From the NCBI GenBank assembly GCA_019339365.1, contig CP079859.1, positions 1,860,001-1,924,000 on the forward strand: a stretch of 64,000 nt of DNA. The letters are read 5' to 3'. Source of the stretch: Vibrio neptunius (lineage in GTDB: Bacteria; Pseudomonadota; Gammaproteobacteria; Enterobacterales; Vibrionaceae). Below, one piece after another: positions 1 to 8,737 of this stretch. Numbering within the stretch: position 1 is the first letter of the stretch; every line of letters starts with the position of its first letter. The position numbers and the translations under genes are program-made. The notes under the pieces were generated by a model, which was not told the DNA's origin, ran no database searches, and saw only the letters and a list, made by a program, of their open reading frames with translations.

Positions 1-258
1 TCGTGCCACAATGAGCAGGAGATTGAGCTGGCGAATCAAGCGGGGTGTGACTTCATTACTATTTCGCCAGTGGAAGCGACGAATTCTCATCCTGATGCCA
101 CTCCGATGGGTTGGCCGCGCTTTGCGGAGCTATCCAAATTGGCGAACATGCGAACCTTTGCCCTCGGCGGACAAAGTAAACATAATGTAGAACATGCCCA
201 ACGCTATGGAGCGCACGGTGTGGCTGGGATTTCAGATTTTTGGCAGGTTGAGAAATGA
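1..258 (+). CDS. C-terminal part of a ThiE/TenI-family (thiamine phosphate synthase-like) protein, cut by window start
   Basis: The frame is open from base 1 and ends at TGA 256-258, so the first 85 codons visible are the end of a longer gene. The visible end reads as the last strands of a TIM barrel of the ThiE/TenI superfamily. ISPVEAT is followed by SHPDATPMGW, the usual 'SPV..T..HP....GW' phosphate-binding region, then FALGG and a GVAGIS ending. In many gammaproteobacteria this domain is fused behind a MutT Nudix domain; whether that is so here cannot be seen. A GTG at 70 would give only 62 residues and would cut through the conserved core, so it is not the start. A symmetrical terminator follows at once. 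Confidence 0.7.
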   Translation, partial: SCHNEQEIELANQAGCDFITISPVEATNSHPDATPMGWPRFAELSKLANMRTFALGGQSKHNVEHAQRYGAHGVAGISDFWQVEK

Positions 259-259
259 A

Positions 260-285
260 AAAGGCTGGTGAATTCACCAGCCTTT
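260..285. terminator. Bidirectional rho-independent terminator
   Basis: Perfect inverted repeat AAAGGCTGGTG / CACCAGCCTTT with a 4-base AATT centre. It lies between two convergent genes (ThiE-like on +, carboxypeptidase on -), with A and T ends on both sides, so it can serve both. Confidence 0.85.
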
Positions 286-289
286 GGGT

Positions 290-1774
290 TTAGCCTAAGT
301 AACGATTCTTTAGATGATCTTTAAAGAATTGCGCGTTGAGTGTGTCACCTGTTGCTTGTTTCACCAACTCATCTGTTGTGAGTAAACTTCCCTTGCTCCA
401 GACATTGTCTGATAGCCAGCTAAAGATTGGCGTTAAATCGCCAGCTTGAATGGCTGCATCAACATCGACAGTTTGCTTCATCGCAGCCATAAACTGCGCG
501 GCGTACATGGCACCTAATGTGTAAGATGGGAAGTAGCCGAATGCGCCGTCGGTCCAGTGGATGTCTTGCATACAGCCGTTCTTGAAGTTGTCTTTGGTCG
601 ACAATCCAAGGTAAGCCTGCATTTTTTCATTCCACAATTCAGGGACGTCAGTATGTTTGATCTTACCGTTGATCAGGTCGCGCTCAATCTCGTAGCGCAG
701 AATAACGTGAGCAGGGTAGGTAAGCTCGTCGGCATCAACACGAATGAAGTCTTTTTTCACGCGGGTGTAGAGTTTGTGGAAATTTTCCTGCGAGAATAGC
801 GCTGGGTTATGACCACCGAAATGCTTGGCCGCAAAACCTGCCAGATGCGCGATAAAGGCATCGCTACGTCCGACCTGCATTTCAAAAAATAGCGATTGTG
901 ACTCGTGAATACCCATAGAGCGAGCTTCACCAGAAGGTAATCCAGCAAGAGATTTTGGTAGCCCTTGTTCATAACGAGCATGACCCGTTTCGTGCACAAT
1001 CCCCATCAGCGACTGAACGAACTCGTTTTCATCGTAGCGAGTCGTAATTCGTACGTCCGATGGTACACCGCCACAGAAGGGGTGCACACTTTCATCCAGA
1101 CGTCCATGCTCAAAATCGAACTGCAGTAGCTTCATCACTTCGAGACCAAGTGCTTTCTGCTTCTCCGTCGCGAATTGACCTTCTGGTAAAATAAACTGCT
1201 CAGAAGACTGCTTTTCCATCACTTCATCGATAAGTTCTGGCAACCAGCTTTTCACATTGCTAAACAAGGTGTCTAGGGAAGCGGAGCTGGTGCCGGGCTC
1301 GTAGATATCCAGCATGGCATCGTATGGAGTGAGTCCGTTTGCTTCTGCTCGGATTTGCGCTTCTTCCTGAGAAAGTTTTACTACCTCAGCCCAGTTCTTC
1401 TCGAACCCAACCCAGTCATTGTCACCACGCTGTGTACGCCATGCATGTTCACATTTGGAACCTGCGAGAGATTTAGCTTGCACCAATTCTTCTGGGAGAA
1501 GATTGGCTTGCTGCCACTGGCGTTTCAATTCGCGAAGTGTCGCCTTGTCATCGGTACTGAGTGATTCGCCTTCCGCTTCTGCGAACCAATCTGCCAGTTG
1601 AGGCTGAGTATGAAGACCATGAATATGAACTGAGAGTTCCGCCATCGCTTCAGAGCGAGCTTGGTTACCACCGCTAGGCATTACCGCAGCTTGGTCCCAA
1701 CCACAAATAGAAGCAAGATGGCTGAAATGAGAGATTTTTTTAGAATGTGCTTTAAGTTTTTCGAATGCGCTCAT
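290..1774 (-). CDS. M32-family metallocarboxypeptidase (Taq carboxypeptidase type)
   Basis: The 494-residue length fits peptidase family M32, zinc carboxypeptidases that release C-terminal residues from peptides in the cytoplasm. Signature elements are all visible: HPF (231-233), DVRITTRY (240-247), the zinc motif HETGH (261-265), HESQSLFFE (290-298) and the IRVDADELTY block (344-353). There is no signal peptide. The ATG at 1774 is preceded by GGAAGG about 7 nt upstream on the minus strand, which supports this start. The gene stands alone and ends at the shared terminator. Nothing is odd about it. Confidence 0.95.
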   Translation of the reverse strand: MSAFEKLKAHSKKISHFSHLASICGWDQAAVMPSGGNQARSEAMAELSVHIHGLHTQPQLADWFAEAEGESLSTDDKATLRELKRQWQQANLLPEELVQAKSLAGSKCEHAWRTQRGDNDWVGFEKNWAEVVKLSQEEAQIRAEANGLTPYDAMLDIYEPGTSSASLDTLFSNVKSWLPELIDEVMEKQSSEQFILPEGQFATEKQKALGLEVMKLLQFDFEHGRLDESVHPFCGGVPSDVRITTRYDENEFVQSLMGIVHETGHARYEQGLPKSLAGLPSGEARSMGIHESQSLFFEMQVGRSDAFIAHLAGFAAKHFGGHNPALFSQENFHKLYTRVKKDFIRVDADELTYPAHVILRYEIERDLINGKIKHTDVPELWNEKMQAYLGLSTKDNFKNGCMQDIHWTDGAFGYFPSYTLGAMYAAQFMAAMKQTVDVDAAIQAGDLTPIFSWLSDNVWSKGSLLTTDELVKQATGDTLNAQFFKDHLKNRYLG

Positions 1775-2020
1775 AGGTCGCCTTCCGTGACTATTTAACA
1801 GAAGGAAAGTGTATCAATCTCACGTAGCCAGACCAAGTACTATCCGGTTATGTTGATGGCAATGAACTTCTCTTAAATCACACTAATTGGAGTATTTAGT
1901 GATTTAAATATTATTGACATGGAGAAGAAGAATTCCGCCTCGTGGTTTATTCAAAGATGTTTTAATGATAAGAAGAGGGTTACCAAATGAATTCGAGAAG
2001 CGGTATAGAAAGGAGAAGAT

Positions 2021-2647
2021 GTGATTAACAATATGGACGCGTTTCTGATCGCCATTACCATTCTAACGCTAACACCGGGGCTGGACACAGCACTGGTGCT
2101 GCGCAATTCTTCCCGAGGTGGAGTGAAAGATGGCGTAGCGACGAGTCTCGGTATTTGTTTAGGCCTGTTTGTCCACGCGACGTTTTCAGCAGTGGGTATT
2201 TCGGCTATTTTGGCGCAGTCGGCAGAGGTGTTTAATGCCGCCAAGATGGCTGGTGCCGCTTATCTAATCTGGCTGGGAGCGACAACGTTAAGAGAGGTCT
2301 GGAAAGGGGATATAACTCTGTCGAATATGGAGTCTCATACGCATAATCTGGACATAAAACGCTCTCTTCGAGAAGGTTTTTTGTCAAATATTCTCAATCC
2401 AAAAACAGCGGTTTTCTATCTTGCATTCTTGCCTCAGTTTATTAATCCAGAGGGTTCGGCATTTTTGCAGTCCAGCTTGATGGCGGCTATCCATTTTGTG
2501 ATTGCCATGATCTGGCAATGTGGCTTGGCGGGCACTTTGAACTCAGCGAAGAACTTGCTGAAAAGCCCTAAGTTTATGCGCCGGATGGAAGCAACTACGG
2601 GAGTGGTTCTGGTTGGCTTAGGTTTGAAATTGATGGTGGAAGAATAA
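2021..2647 (+). CDS. LysE/RhtB-family amino-acid exporter
   Basis: A 208-residue, very hydrophobic protein. It opens with the LysE/RhtB N-terminal pattern (DAFLIAITILTLTPGLDTALV), has a middle cytoplasmic loop (about 95-125), and then the typical NPKTAVFYLAFLPQF segment. Such proteins export amino acids or homoserine lactone-like compounds across the inner membrane; the substrate cannot be told from sequence. GTG at 2021 is chosen because AAGGAG sits 5-6 nt before it. The in-frame ATG at 2033 would be too far from that site. A convergent symmetrical terminator follows. Confidence 0.9.
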   Translation: MINNMDAFLIAITILTLTPGLDTALVLRNSSRGGVKDGVATSLGICLGLFVHATFSAVGISAILAQSAEVFNAAKMAGAAYLIWLGATTLREVWKGDITLSNMESHTHNLDIKRSLREGFLSNILNPKTAVFYLAFLPQFINPEGSAFLQSSLMAAIHFVIAMIWQCGLAGTLNSAKNLLKSPKFMRRMEATTGVVLVGLGLKLMVEE

Positions 2648-2675
2648 AAAACGGCGGCTTAAGCCGCCGTTTTTT
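2646..2675. terminator. Bidirectional rho-independent terminator
   Basis: Perfect palindrome ACGGCGGCTTAAGCCGCCGT flanked by AAAAA and TTTTTT. It lies between the convergent LysE gene and the symporter gene. Confidence 0.9.
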
Positions 2676-2681
2676 AATTGG

Positions 2682-4055
2682 TTAGCTCTGCATCTGAGGC
2701 TGCTTTACGTTATCGACCGCGGCTGAGAAATACGCTTTCGTTTCTTCAATCACAACATGACGGAGCAAGATCAAACCGATCAGGTTAGGTACCGCCATCA
2801 AGCCGTTAACGATATCGGCGATAATCCAAATCATATCTAGGTGTAGGAAAGCGCCTGAGGCTACCAAAGCAAGGAAGATAACCTTGTATGGCAGAACGGC
2901 TTTGGTGCCGAACAAGAATACGACACAACGCTCACCATAGTAGTTCCAACCCAGAATGGTTGTGAAGGCGAAGAAGATCAAACCAACAGAGACCAGAATA
3001 GGGCCAAGTGTCTCAGCATTCAGGCCAACGGCGAAAGCGTGAGTCGTCATCGCAGCACCGGCAAAGTCACTTTGCCATGCACCAGTCAGGATCAGTGCAA
3101 GACCTGTCATGGTACAAATGATGATGGTATCGAAGAAGGTACCTGTCATCGAAATCAGACCTTGTCTCACACACGAATCGGTTTTCGCAGCTGCTGCTGC
3201 CATGGGGGCACTGCCAAGACCAGACTCGTTAGAGAACACACCACGAGCAATACCCGACTGGATGGCTAGCATGATGCTCGCACCAAGGAAGCCACCTGTT
3301 GCAGCGGTTTGCGTGAATGCAGACACAAGAACCAGCTCGATGGCGCCTAGCAGCTGATTGCTGTTGATGACAATCACGCTCAGACAAGCCAGCACGTAGA
3401 ATAGCGCCATCGTTGGAACGACTTTTCCTGCGACTTTAGCAATCGACTGAATACCACCCAGCGTGACAAACGCCACTAGTAGCGTCAGTACCACTGCGGA
3501 TGCTTCTCGCGGCATGCCAAAAGAGATCTCGCTAGCGTCGAGAATCGCGTTAACCTGAGGAAAGGTACCAATACCGAAGCAGGCGACACCCAAAGCGAAG
3601 AAAGCGAAGAGCGAAGCGAGCGTACGAGAACCCACCCCATATTGAAGGTAGTACATTGGCCCGCCAATCATCTGGCCTTTGTCATCGACTTTACGGTATT
3701 TAACCGCCAATAAGCATTCCGCGTATTTGGTCGCCATTCCGAACAGAGCGGCAAGCCACATCCAGAACAGTGCACCTGGGCCACCGAGTTTTATTGCGGT
3801 TGCGACACCAACAATGTTACCTGTACCAATGGTGGCAGAAAGCGCGGTACAAAGAGCGGCGAAGCTTGAAACATCACCTGGTTTTTTGGAATCATCTTTG
3901 CTGAAAACCATTTTCAGTGCAGTTGGTAGGTGTCGAAACTGAAGTAAGCCTAAGCGAAAAGTAAAGTAGACACCGGTTCCCACTAACAGGATAAGTAGTG
4001 GTGGACCCCAGACAAAGCTGTCGATAGTTTTAAGTAAAGATTGAAGGTTATCCAT
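2682..4055 (-). CDS. AGCS-family sodium:alanine/glycine symporter
   Basis: The 457-residue protein is an alanine or glycine:cation symporter (AGCS) of the inner membrane, with about 10-11 hydrophobic segments. Family blocks are visible: GTGVYFTFRLG near the N-terminus, ATIGTGNIVGVATAI, GPGALFWMW and the SNESGLGSAPMAAAAAK block. ATG at 4055 (MDNLQSLL) is chosen because AAGGGAAATC precedes it. The frame is open 23 codons further up to 4124, but that stretch has no ribosome site and belongs to the leader. The leader carries a tandem glycine riboswitch, so glycine is a likely substrate and inducer. This is the arrangement known for V. cholerae VC1422. Confidence 0.92.
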   Translation of the reverse strand: MDNLQSLLKTIDSFVWGPPLLILLVGTGVYFTFRLGLLQFRHLPTALKMVFSKDDSKKPGDVSSFAALCTALSATIGTGNIVGVATAIKLGGPGALFWMWLAALFGMATKYAECLLAVKYRKVDDKGQMIGGPMYYLQYGVGSRTLASLFAFFALGVACFGIGTFPQVNAILDASEISFGMPREASAVVLTLLVAFVTLGGIQSIAKVAGKVVPTMALFYVLACLSVIVINSNQLLGAIELVLVSAFTQTAATGGFLGASIMLAIQSGIARGVFSNESGLGSAPMAAAAAKTDSCVRQGLISMTGTFFDTIIICTMTGLALILTGAWQSDFAGAAMTTHAFAVGLNAETLGPILVSVGLIFFAFTTILGWNYYGERCVVFLFGTKAVLPYKVIFLALVASGAFLHLDMIWIIADIVNGLMAVPNLIGLILLRHVVIEETKAYFSAAVDNVKQPQMQS

Positions 4056-4167
4056 GATTTCCCTTAATTGATAAAGCATTACTAAGGAGAAGAGTGAAAG
4101 GGTAGAGACGACAAGTCTCAACAAACGCTACAGGCAGAAAAGCGATCATAGCTAGGTTGTTCTTTTC

Positions 4168-4372
4168 ACTCCTCTGTCCTTTTGCCTGAGAGTTTCACTA
4201 CACACATTAATAGTATGAAGCTTGCTCCTTCGGCGACCGATTTAACGGTTCTCTCCAGAGGTTCCTCCAACTACAGTCCTCGCTGTTTTCACAGCACCTG
4301 AAAGATTTACTTCTTCGGTAGGTTATTTTGTCCAAATGTTAAAATTTGGTAAATAACCACTCTCCTGCAGTC
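4168..4372 (-). promoter_or_regulatory. Tandem glycine riboswitch (two aptamers)
   Basis: Read on the minus strand, the 3' aptamer runs from GGAGAGAACC through CGCCGAAGGAGCAAGC to CTCTCAGGCAAAAGGACAG, near-consensus for the gcvT-type glycine aptamer. Upstream lies a second, more diverged aptamer: GCAGGAGAGTGG, a hairpin, CTACCGAAGAAGTAAATC, then TTTCAGGTG and AGGACTG. The two are joined by a short linker, the usual cooperative tandem form. It ends about 110 nt before the symporter ATG. In the V. cholerae homologue glycine binding changes symporter expression. Confidence 0.93.
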
Positions 4373-4564
4373 TTCATTGGAACGATTGCTCGTAAAGTGA
4401 GCAAAAGTTGGTTGATAGCACTGGTTGCTACCAACGTGTGAACTCTATCATTATTTATGTGTAATTCAATCAGTTTTTTGCATGAATAACAAAATGAGAA
4501 GAATGATTGTTATTGGGAGGGAGTGAATGAGCCCTGGACTAATCCAAAGGCTCTTAGTTAAGGC

Positions 4565-6115
4565 TTATTGTTTGTTTTGAGTGTTGACGCTAAAAACAAC
4601 GCTTTCATCCACGAAGTCATACTCAATCTTCGCTGGAGTCACGTCACACAATGCAGAAATCGGCGTTAACGTGCCGCTACTACCATAAAGAAGGGCAAAT
4701 TTAATAAAACGGCTACGGATATTGTCTTGATCTCCTCTAGGAATCTCTTCTATGTACATTTCATTATCGCGACAGTTACCCGAAAGGGCGATAAAAGTAG
4801 AAAACATTATCGGTTCTGAGATAGTCAAATCTTCGATTACAACATCTCGATATGCTTTGCTGACTTCAACGGTTTGGCTGAGATAAACTGTTCCCGCTGA
4901 TTTCTCAGCGTAAAGGCTTCCGCTCCAACCACTTTGGACAGGGAGGGTATAAGCACCATCGACGTCCGTTTTAACGCTGGAGAGGTAACCTCTGATTTCT
5001 GCGTCTTTTAGAGGAATACCATCGTGAGAATACACATAACCTTCGATGTTCACCTTCGGAGTTGGTCGGGTAAACAGATGTGAGTTGCTATTATCTCCAA
5101 CCAACAATGTGCCCGACTCAAACCCAAAGCTAGATCCATAGCGACTGCTCCCTTCTCCGGTCTGAAAGACTTCAGCCAGTTGCCACGCTAGGTTTGTGCC
5201 TTTCTGGATATCGAAACGATAGACTTTGCCAAGTGCGTCATCACCAATCATAAAGGTCGTACGATCTAATTCCACATCGTGGCCAAAATACCCTGTTTCT
5301 GCATCGATATCTGCTTGTTTTATGGTTTGCTGAAGATTCCAAGGCTCGTGGGTAAAACGTCTCATGAAGACGTGGACGTAAGAGGTTGCGTAACTACTTA
5401 CGACTAAAAAGTGTTTATTTACATCAAATGCGAAGCCAAACTGACTAGACTGTGTAGGGGTTTTGTCGGGTGACTCAATGACATCACTTAGTTGCCAGGT
5501 ACTGAGGTCTTGACTTCGGAAAACAAAAATACGCTCAGCAGAAGACTCACTAACGTACAATTCGTTAGCATAACGACGAACAGTAAACCCTAATGAGTGA
5601 AAAGCGGGAGCAGGTAAACTATTGACGTCTAGTTTGTCGACCAGTTGCCATTCACCAGAGCTTCTGAGGTAAACATAAACACTTCTTTGCATGGGATCAG
5701 AAATGGTGAGTAGCTGATCATCAAGATAAACAGACTCGCCAAATTGAGACAACTGCGGATCAACATCGTCCGGCAACTCGATTGTAGTAGATAAGGTCCA
5801 GTTTGGTTTAAATGCGCTCTCGCGTTCGAACAAAAAGACTTTACGTTCTGAGTTGGAGCCGATAGCTATAAAACGGTCTGTATTGTAGACGTACTTATCA
5901 GTGTGTCCACTGCCGGTAACCGGAAGCTTTGGACCAAACTTCCAAACATCCAAATCTTTGAAAATAATTTGATTCCCGATGACGCCGACGTTACGAGACA
6001 GCGAAGTTGTTCCTGACACTTTGTCGATTTTTTGATAGTCGGATAAATCAGGAAAGCTAGGTGATGCATTTGTACCTAATGAGAGTAGGGTCGCGAGAAT
6101 TGCTAAATATCGCAT
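4565..6115 (-). CDS. Secreted beta-propeller-like protein with C-terminal carboxypeptidase-regulatory-like domain
   Basis: A 516-residue protein with a signal peptide (MRYLAILATLLSLGTNA). Residues about 30-370 hold repeated units of the kind 'YG.S..F....LLVGD', alternating with W-containing strands, like FG-GAP/integrin-type or other beta-propeller blades. Residues about 375-450 (EGYVYSHDGIPLKDAEIRGY, then TDVDGAYTLPV) form a carboxypeptidase-D regulatory-like beta sandwich. The role is unknown; such proteins are usually on the cell surface or secreted. AGGAGAGACCTCC lies just before the ATG. No partner gene is adjacent. Confidence 0.75.
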   Translation of the reverse strand: MRYLAILATLLSLGTNASPSFPDLSDYQKIDKVSGTTSLSRNVGVIGNQIIFKDLDVWKFGPKLPVTGSGHTDKYVYNTDRFIAIGSNSERKVFLFERESAFKPNWTLSTTIELPDDVDPQLSQFGESVYLDDQLLTISDPMQRSVYVYLRSSGEWQLVDKLDVNSLPAPAFHSLGFTVRRYANELYVSESSAERIFVFRSQDLSTWQLSDVIESPDKTPTQSSQFGFAFDVNKHFLVVSSYATSYVHVFMRRFTHEPWNLQQTIKQADIDAETGYFGHDVELDRTTFMIGDDALGKVYRFDIQKGTNLAWQLAEVFQTGEGSSRYGSSFGFESGTLLVGDNSNSHLFTRPTPKVNIEGYVYSHDGIPLKDAEIRGYLSSVKTDVDGAYTLPVQSGWSGSLYAEKSAGTVYLSQTVEVSKAYRDVVIEDLTISEPIMFSTFIALSGNCRDNEMYIEEIPRGDQDNIRSRFIKFALLYGSSGTLTPISALCDVTPAKIEYDFVDESVVFSVNTQNKQ

Positions 6116-6562
6116 GGAGGTCTCTCCTCACTAATGAAGTAATAATTCATGGTGGAATAAGACTTACAACAAGTTGACTACAAACTAACTTAAGTTCTCG
6201 ATGAGCATCAGAACAGATGGAAAAGTTGATGATCGCTGCTCTGAAGAAGTTATCTTACATATAAAACAATCATCATATCAATAGTGTTTTGAGTATTTAT
6301 ACTAATTGATATATGTGTAATTTTAATATTATGAAATTATTGATATTTAGAATAATTTTAACCTGTTAGGTTAAATATGTGGAGGGTTTTAGTTGGATTT
6401 AAGTAAATCAACACTTTCGTGTCATTATGACACTAATATTTTGGTGTCTTTTAGACTCTTTTTTTGATGATTTATTCCTTGTTTATTGATTTTTATAGTT
6501 TTATAAAGTTGGCAAGAAGAATGCAAAGTAGAGAGAAAACAAAATAATCTAGTGAGGTCTCT
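6116..6562. other. AT-rich intergenic region with a short palindrome
   Basis: No gene is seen in these 447 bases. They separate two divergent genes and must hold both promoters. A perfect inverted repeat TTTAACCTGTTAGGTTAAA lies at 6357-6375 and could be an operator or a small hairpin. The rest is AT-rich with no clear box. Confidence 0.4.
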
Positions 6563-6805
6563 ATGTTTGCTCAACCAACTCGCACCACATTCAAAACACT
6601 TTTGACTGTTTCAAATATTGGACTGGTCGTCACTTTTCTCGCACTGGTGGTCAGCGTGCTGATTTCTTATCCATACGCTCACTCCTTCAGCCTGAATGCT
6701 CAAATCGCAGCGCATATCAGCACCATCGTAATAGCTGCATTGTTGAAAGTGAGTTATGTGACCAGATGCTTGGCGCAATATAACCTAGGTTTGGAAGTGA
6801 AATAG
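6563..6805 (+). CDS. Small two-helix inner-membrane protein, unknown function
   Basis: An 80-residue protein with two predicted membrane helices (about 14-38 and 48-66) joined by a short loop (YPYAHSFSL). The gene is preceded by AGTGAGG and followed by a strong terminator, so it looks genuine. I do not recognise a named family. Confidence 0.7.
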   Translation: MFAQPTRTTFKTLLTVSNIGLVVTFLALVVSVLISYPYAHSFSLNAQIAAHISTIVIAALLKVSYVTRCLAQYNLGLEVK

Positions 6806-6818
6806 ATTCAATATACTT

Positions 6819-6842
6819 ATAGCGCCCTGAGTAGGGCGCTAT
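6819..6842. terminator. Bidirectional rho-independent terminator
   Basis: Inverted repeat ATAGCGCCCT / AGGGCGCTAT with a GAGT loop, between the convergent small membrane gene and yggL. Confidence 0.8.
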
Positions 6843-6850
6843 TGCAAAGC

Positions 6851-7189
6851 TTAGAAGTAGTTCGCGTCCACCAGCTCGCTCACCTGTACTGATTTCACAT
6901 CAGCACGCGCATCCAACCATTTCGCAACTTTTGCTTGTTGCTCTTCTGTTACACTTTGGTACCTTTCTGAATGACAGATAAAGCCTTCGAATAACTCAAG
7001 ACCGCCGCCGCCAAAGCTGAGCCCGAGTGCATCAATGAAATCGATGAACTCGTCAACAAACGCGTCGTAATTATCAAAGTCAGTGATCGTTGTTTCACAG
7101 CTGACTTCGAATCCAAGCATCGCGAATTCGCCCACAAAGAGTTTCTTTTGGATGCGACGCTTCTTATTGTCTAACTTAAATGGTTTCAT
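6851..7189 (-). CDS. yggL: YggL family (DUF469) 50S ribosome-binding protein
   Basis: The 112-residue protein has the full YggL pattern: a basic N-terminus (NKKRRIQKKL), VGEF.MLGFEV, the acidic YDAFVDEFIDFIDALGL block, FGGGG and EGFI. In E. coli the protein binds the 50S ribosomal subunit. GAGG lies about 9 nt before the ATG. It is a single gene, convergent with the small membrane protein. Confidence 0.9.
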   Translation of the reverse strand: MKPFKLDNKKRRIQKKLFVGEFAMLGFEVSCETTITDFDNYDAFVDEFIDFIDALGLSFGGGGLELFEGFICHSERYQSVTEEQQAKVAKWLDARADVKSVQVSELVDANYF

Positions 7190-7472
7190 TATTTTGCCTC
7201 AGGTTTTCGAGTTAGCTCCTTATACCTCAAATCCGAAGCAAGCCCAAACATAATTCTGCAAAAGAGATAAAATACTAACCTTGTTTGGCAAAGGTCGCGT
7301 TTTGTAACGATTAAACCACATGGAAATGGATGCAGCAGGGGTTGGCATGTATATAATTAAACCTAACGAGTGTAAAACAAACTTAACTCTGACCCAATGT
7401 TCTCAAAAGGTGGTATAAATGAATAAGTTAACAAGCCATTGAGGTTCGCGAAGAGGCTAACTAGGAGGTGGT

Positions 7473-7631
7473 ATGACAAGATTGATTGCGATTGTTTTTT
7501 TAGTGGCGTTGGCATTTGTTCTGATCCGGTATCGAACTAACGAAAAACTGCAAAAATATGTCGTCATTACTTTGATATCAGGCTTTATAATTTACACCGC
7601 CACTTTGGTGGTGACCGAACTCATACGCTAA
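7473..7631 (+). CDS. Small membrane protein (52 aa), first gene of a pair
   Basis: This short frame starts at ATG 7473 with a near-perfect Shine-Dalgarno (AGGAGGTG) 5-6 nt upstream and stops at TAA 7629-7631. The protein begins MTRLIAIVFLVALAFVLI, a membrane helix. A basic stretch (RYRTNEKLQK) follows, then a second helix (YVVITLISGFIIYTATLVV). The next gene starts 18 nt later, so the two are probably co-transcribed. The function is unknown. Confidence 0.7.
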   Translation: MTRLIAIVFLVALAFVLIRYRTNEKLQKYVVITLISGFIIYTATLVVTELIR

Positions 7632-7649
7632 ATCAGTAGGAGCAACAAA

Positions 7650-8384
7650 GTGAACAGCGAGTCTGAAATTGATAACAATGATGATGTGGTGGTTATCGAA
7701 GAAAGAGATAAACGCAGCTATTTGTACATCGTTATTGCTGGTGTCTTAGGGCTCGCGTTAGGTGGGTTGGTGGGCTCCGTCGCTACAGCCGGAAAATGGC
7801 AAGCTGCTTATGATGGATTGGAAGCCAAGTATCAGTTGCTTGTCGAAGACAAAAAACAGCTGGTTGTCGAAGTCGAAGATAAAGTGGCGAAAGTTGATGA
7901 TGAAATCGCCAATAAGCTTCAACAAGCCATTGATGAGCAGCAGAAAGAGCACGAAAATGCATTGGCAGCGCTACGCTCGGAGGTTTCTGAATTAGAAAAG
8001 GTGAACCTGTCTCTCGAAGAACAATTGAATCAGCAGAAGCAGCAAATTGCGCAAGCGACCCAAGAAAATAATCAGCTGAATCGACAGGCTGATATGCAAG
8101 CTACGATGTTTGAGCGATCACGAGAACTGTTTCAACAAGAGCTTAAAGTGAAGCAAGAACTGGAGGCCTTGGAAAAAGAGCGTGAGAATCTCGAGCCCAA
8201 AGTAAAAAAACTGAAAAGTGATTGTGATTTGTATCTGGCAGGGACTTCATGGGACGTGAAGTCTGATTCTTGCGATAAGCAAGATGAGGCAAGTTCTCGC
8301 TTAAGTCAGGTCAATCAAATGATAAGAGTGCATCAGATGGATCTCAAACAAATGAAGGCACTAACGGACGAGTTAGGCTTGTAA
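7650..8384 (+). CDS. Membrane-anchored coiled-coil protein, unknown function
   Basis: A 244-residue protein: an acidic N-terminal tail, one membrane helix (about 25-45, with GLALGG), then a long heptad-rich coiled coil (about 50-195, dense in E, K, Q and L), and a short C-terminal helix. Two cysteines (SDCDLYL and SDSCDK) flank a small loop after the coil. GTG at 7650 is preceded by AGTAGGAGC. Such proteins are often loosely annotated as partitioning or septation factors; nothing here proves that. It forms a two-gene unit with the 52-residue membrane protein and is followed by a terminator. Confidence 0.75.
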   Translation: MNSESEIDNNDDVVVIEERDKRSYLYIVIAGVLGLALGGLVGSVATAGKWQAAYDGLEAKYQLLVEDKKQLVVEVEDKVAKVDDEIANKLQQAIDEQQKEHENALAALRSEVSELEKVNLSLEEQLNQQKQQIAQATQENNQLNRQADMQATMFERSRELFQQELKVKQELEALEKERENLEPKVKKLKSDCDLYLAGTSWDVKSDSCDKQDEASSRLSQVNQMIRVHQMDLKQMKALTDELGL

Positions 8385-8402
8385 CAAGACTGGATTGATA
8401 TT

Positions 8403-8423
8403 AAACCTCCCATTGGGGAGGTT
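8403..8423 (+). terminator. Rho-independent terminator
   Basis: AAACCTCC / GGAGGTTT stem with a small loop, then TTTG. It lies 18 nt after the coiled-coil gene. Confidence 0.75.
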
Positions 8424-8447
8424 TGTTATATCAAAGGTAGGCAATTT

Positions 8448-8687
8448 GGCGATGAATGCGCGATTCATGAGGCAGATCGTATGTTACTTGGGACAATTGT
8501 CCAGATGGGGCACAGCTTGAACATCAAGGTCGTTGCTGAGGGTGTCGAAGACGAACAGTAGTTAGAGGTTCTACGTCAGGAAAACTGCGATGAATATCAG
8601 GGCTACCTTTTTTCTCAACCTCTGTGTGGAAAAGAGTTCTTTTCGTTGTTTAATGTCAGCTCTGGAGCCAGTAAAGCCTCGGCATGA
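8448..8687 (+). pseudogene. C-terminal remnant of an EAL-domain (c-di-GMP phosphodiesterase) gene
   Basis: In the frame through ATG 8481 the text reads LNIKVVAEGVEDEQ, a TAG stop at 8559-8561, then LEVLRQENCDEYQGYLFSQP, ending at TGA 8685. AEGVE and GYLFSQP are the last two conserved blocks of EAL phosphodiesterases. The catalytic EAL motif and everything before it are missing, and the fragment begins directly after the terminator of the upstream gene. It is a dead relic of about 75 codons, not a working gene. Confidence 0.8.
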
Positions 8688-8737
8688 GCTAGGTTGTGAG
8701 GTAAACTGTTCTTGTTGTTCGTTAGCTGAGCTCTACA

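Noticed and set aside
70..258. Independent 62-residue gene starting at GTG 70
   Set aside because: The same frame is open from base 1 and the upstream text continues the TIM-barrel pattern, so this is the end of a longer gene.
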